Below, in pieces: positions 32,437 to 34,476 of a stretch of 34,476 nucleotides of DNA. The DNA is taken from NCBI RefSeq assembly GCF_009728145.1, contig NZ_WOCA01000025.1:1-34476 (forward strand), in the 5' to 3' direction. The notes beneath the pieces are model-generated. The model was not told where the DNA came from. It ran no database searches and was given only the letters and a program-made list of their open reading frames with translations. Each line of letters starts with the position of its first letter. Position 1 is the first letter of the stretch. The position numbers and the translations under genes were made by a program. The stretch comes from Ornithinibacillus caprae. Its GTDB lineage: Bacteria > Bacillota > Bacilli > Bacillales > Amphibacillaceae.

Positions 32437-32968
32437 TTGGGGGATAGTTTTAAGAAACAGAAAATACAGGAATGGTACCTGTTATATTACAAAGGAATTT
32501 ATCGGTATATTCTAATGATGGTAGGAGATCATGACCAAGCAAAGGATTTAACTCAAGATACATTTATAAAAGCCTATGAAACGATGGCAACTTTCCAAGG
32601 AATTACAAGTGATAAAAATTGGCTTTATCGAATTGCTCGGAACGTAACCATTGATTTTTTGCGCAAGAAAAAGCCTTTAACGTTTCATGATCGAAACATT
32701 TGCATCCATGCCGTCGAACGATCCTTGCCCTGAACGTATAGCAGAACTAGGAGAAGTTGAAGAACAATTGTATCAGTCACTAAGAAAGTTAAAAAGGTCA
32801 TACCAGGAAGTTATTATTCTAAGAAAGATTAAAGAACTTTCCATCCATGAAACTGCTGAGGTACTTGATTGGGATGAAAGTAAAGTTAAGAATACGTTAT
32901 TTAGAGGATTAGCTGCATTAAAGCAAGAAATGGTCAAGGGGGGATATGAACATGAACCAATTAAATAA
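32437..32968 (+). pseudogene. ECF sigma factor (SigX-like) split by a frameshift
   Basis: The first frame runs from TTG 32437 (after AGAGAGGTG) to 32733 and holds region 2: DQAKDLTQDTFIKAYETM and KNWLYRIARNVTIDFLRKKKPL. The frame open from 32684 to 32968 holds region 4: AELGEVEEQLYQSLRKLKRSYQEVIILRKI and SIHETAEVLDWDESKVKNTLFRGL. Together they would make a normal ECF sigma factor of about 177 residues, so one base has been inserted (or two lost) near 32684. The ATG at 32687 has no ribosome binding site. The promoter, terminator and anti-sigma-like partner are intact, so this is either recent damage or a sequencing error. Confidence 0.8.
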
Positions 32969-33620
32969 CTACGAAATTGAAGATGTTTTTCATTCCTTTA
33001 ATACAATTGATGTAAGTGAAGTTGATGAAAAGGAAATGTTATCAAATATACTGGAAGGTATCGACAAATCTAAAAAGAAGAAAAAATATGTGGCATTAAT
33101 GAACCCTATTCTATCATCTATTACGATAGCATTATTTTTAGTTGTTGGTGGGTATATCTTGTATAACAAAGTTATTCTTGATGATATGGGACTAAATCGT
33201 GGAATGAATACGGAAGTTGAGGGGAATTGGGAGGTTACTTCACCGTTTACCGTGGAGGTAGATGGTGTCGAAAGAGTGTTTAGGGGAGTTAAAGGCGAGG
33301 TCGCATTCCTTGATATGGAATTAACTGCTGGTAACCCAGGAAAAACAAGATGGTTTTTTTGGGGAGATGACCTAGAACAATTAAATGAAGAAAATTTCAT
33401 TTTAGTTGGTATTCATAGAGAAACGGGTGAAGAAATAATATTAGTTGACTCAAATGGTTGGGAAATGATCGGATACCCTGAGAATGATTATTTAGGTATA
33501 CTAGAAGCCCAATCATCTCAACATACAGTTATTACATTTCCAAGTTCTGGTTTATGGCGTCTTGATGCTTATATTGGTGAAAAACTGTTTGGAACTATTG
33601 TGGTTGAAGTGAAGGATTGA
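32952..33620 (+). CDS. membrane-anchored regulator with DUF4871-like outer domain, likely anti-sigma
   Basis: The 222-residue product has an N-terminal cytoplasmic helix region (EVDEKEMLSNILEGIDKSKKKKK part), a membrane helix (about 50-70, ILSSITIALFLVVGGYIL) and an outer beta-rich domain. That domain has EGNWEVTSPFTV, TRWFFWGDD and a final GLWRLDAYIGEKLFGTIVVEV, resembling DUF4871 proteins. Its start overlaps the end of the sigma frame. Position and topology point to an anti-sigma role. I prefer ATG 32952, eight bases after AAGGGGGG, over ATG 32946. Confidence 0.72.
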   Translation: MNQLNNYEIEDVFHSFNTIDVSEVDEKEMLSNILEGIDKSKKKKKYVALMNPILSSITIALFLVVGGYILYNKVILDDMGLNRGMNTEVEGNWEVTSPFTVEVDGVERVFRGVKGEVAFLDMELTAGNPGKTRWFFWGDDLEQLNEENFILVGIHRETGEEIILVDSNGWEMIGYPENDYLGILEAQSSQHTVITFPSSGLWRLDAYIGEKLFGTIVVEVKD

Positions 33621-33788
33621 TCGTTAAACAAGGAGAGCGATGTTTTAATAATAAGTTCCGTTTCAGTGGAAAAACATACGAATCAGCATACTATTTTGCA
33701 GACCTAATCGCATATGATTTGGTTTTTTCTTTATAGGTATACATTCACCAGAATTTCAAAAGCTATGGATGAAAGAGGAGGTTTATTA

Positions 33789-34250
33789 ATGGCCCAAATT
33801 CTCCTATGGCTTATGATTATTATACCGTGGATATCTTTGCTTTTTATTAAAAAACATTCTTTAAAGCGGTTTATGCCTGTAGCTATATTTGCTTCTCTAT
33901 TAGTTACGATAGTTTTTGAAATGGGTTACGTTTTTGAGTGGTGGATCGTGCAAGAGAAAATTGTACCATGGGGACATATCACGAGTTTTCCATTAACATA
34001 TGGTGTATTTATAGCTGGTACGATTTGGATTTTTCATTTTACTTTTAATAAGTCTTTTTTTATTTATATTCTTTCTAATGCAATTGTGGATGCCATTTAT
34101 GCTTTTGTTGGTCTCAATATATTAATATACTTTGGGATTTATGAACTTAACAATATGGGGCATTTTGGCATATTTGTCATAATGGTTATACTAGCTGTTA
34201 TCATCTATTTTTACCAAAAATGGCAAGATAACATTATTAAACAGGATTAA
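33789..34250 (+). CDS. integral membrane protein, function unknown
   Basis: The 153-residue product has about five membrane helices, starting AQILLWLMIIIPWISLLFI, with short loops such as EWWIVQEKIVPWGHI and YELNNMGHF, and a polar end. I do not recognise a named family; similar proteins occur as hypothetical membrane proteins in Bacillaceae. ATG 33789 follows AGAGGAGG, so the longer frame from 33714 is unlikely. Confidence 0.68.
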   Translation: MAQILLWLMIIIPWISLLFIKKHSLKRFMPVAIFASLLVTIVFEMGYVFEWWIVQEKIVPWGHITSFPLTYGVFIAGTIWIFHFTFNKSFFIYILSNAIVDAIYAFVGLNILIYFGIYELNNMGHFGIFVIMVILAVIIYFYQKWQDNIIKQD

Positions 34251-34349
34251 ATTTGTTTAACATAGTAAAATTGGCTAATCGGTTACTTTGCTAAGGATGC
34301 AGGTACTTATTGTAACGGAAGCAACAAGATTAACTCAGGCGATCATAAT

Positions 34350-34476
34350 TGAACTGCACCCCAATTGTTAGACACAAATAACAATTGGAGGTGTAGTTTT
34401 TTATGGCTAAATTTTCTTCAAGAGAAAAAATTGAAGCAGTAAAGCGATTTCTTAATACTAACGAAGGCGGAGACTC
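34350..34476 (+). mobile_element. left end of an IS3-family (IS150-type) insertion sequence, cut by the window edge
   Basis: TGAACTGCACCCCAATTG at 34350 matches the kind of terminal repeat found in IS150-group elements (TGnACTGCACCCC). A reading frame starting MAKFSSREKIEAVKRF follows 35 bases later, as in OrfA. The right end and OrfB are outside the window, so the insertion target cannot be seen. Confidence 0.75.
34403..34476 (+). CDS. IS3-family transposase OrfA, N-terminal part
   Basis: The ATG follows TTGGAGGTG. The 24 visible codons encode a charged helix with SREKIEAVKRFL, the beginning of the helix-turn-helix domain of OrfA. The gene continues beyond the window. Confidence 0.75.
   Translation, partial: MAKFSSREKIEAVKRFLNTNEGGD

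Noticed and set aside
32687-32968. Region 4-only sigma protein as a deliberate separate gene
   Set aside because: Its ATG has no ribosome binding site and the upstream frame ends in noise exactly where homology jumps frame; a frameshift explains it better.

Overview
The window is low-GC Gram-positive chromosome, most likely from a Bacillaceae member of the Oceanobacillus/Virgibacillus type. Evidence: strong AGGAGG-like ribosome binding sites, frequent TTG/GTG starts, many ECF sigma/anti-sigma pairs, SigW-type promoters and a Bacillus-style spermidine pathway. A very acidic lipoprotein would suit a halotolerant life. No tRNA, rRNA, CRISPR array or prophage was seen. The organism name is inference.

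Layout. 0.2-4.0 kb: a 40-residue minus-strand protein, an ECF sigma/anti-sigma pair, a GNAT acetyltransferase, an acidic Asp/Ser-rich lipoprotein and an alpha/beta hydrolase behind a SigW-type promoter. 4.2-9.4 kb: a long structured leader with its own promoter and terminator, then the tightly coupled operon metK-speA-speD-speE-speB. It makes S-adenosylmethionine and turns arginine into agmatine, putrescine and spermidine. 9.4-11.4 kb: a small membrane protein behind a textbook SigW-type promoter, a GNAT, a VOC protein and a GNAT remnant. 11.5-14.6 kb: the oddest part, an ECF sigma factor fused to a C39/BtrH-like papain-fold domain that seems to lack its catalytic Cys, followed by a VOC protein fused to two lectin-like (LamG-like) domains.

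14.7-17.9 kb: a GNAT, an APH-type kinase, and a histidyl-tRNA synthetase preceded by a 16-codon leader peptide with three consecutive His codons and a strong terminator. This is a classical ribosome-stalling attenuator where Bacillaceae normally use a T-box. 18-34 kb: an accessory region with a cyclase-family protein, CcdA plus a TlpA/ResA-like thioredoxin, a LOG-family protein, Nudix, GyrI-like, DUF4256, an alpha-CTD-like protein, two methyltransferases, an ASCH protein, an ABC-F protein, two more ECF sigma systems and the left end of an IS3-family element. It holds at least five broken reading frames (alpha/beta hydrolase, NIF3-like, GNAT, isochorismatase, ECF sigma) and two genes without an ordinary start codon.

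The common thread outside the housekeeping operon is extracytoplasmic stress signalling: four ECF sigma genes, three SigW-like promoters, one SigX/M-like promoter ahead of a sigma gene, and an 18-bp palindrome shared by the upstream regions of two of the sigma operons. All family names come from reading the translated sequence; no database search was run.
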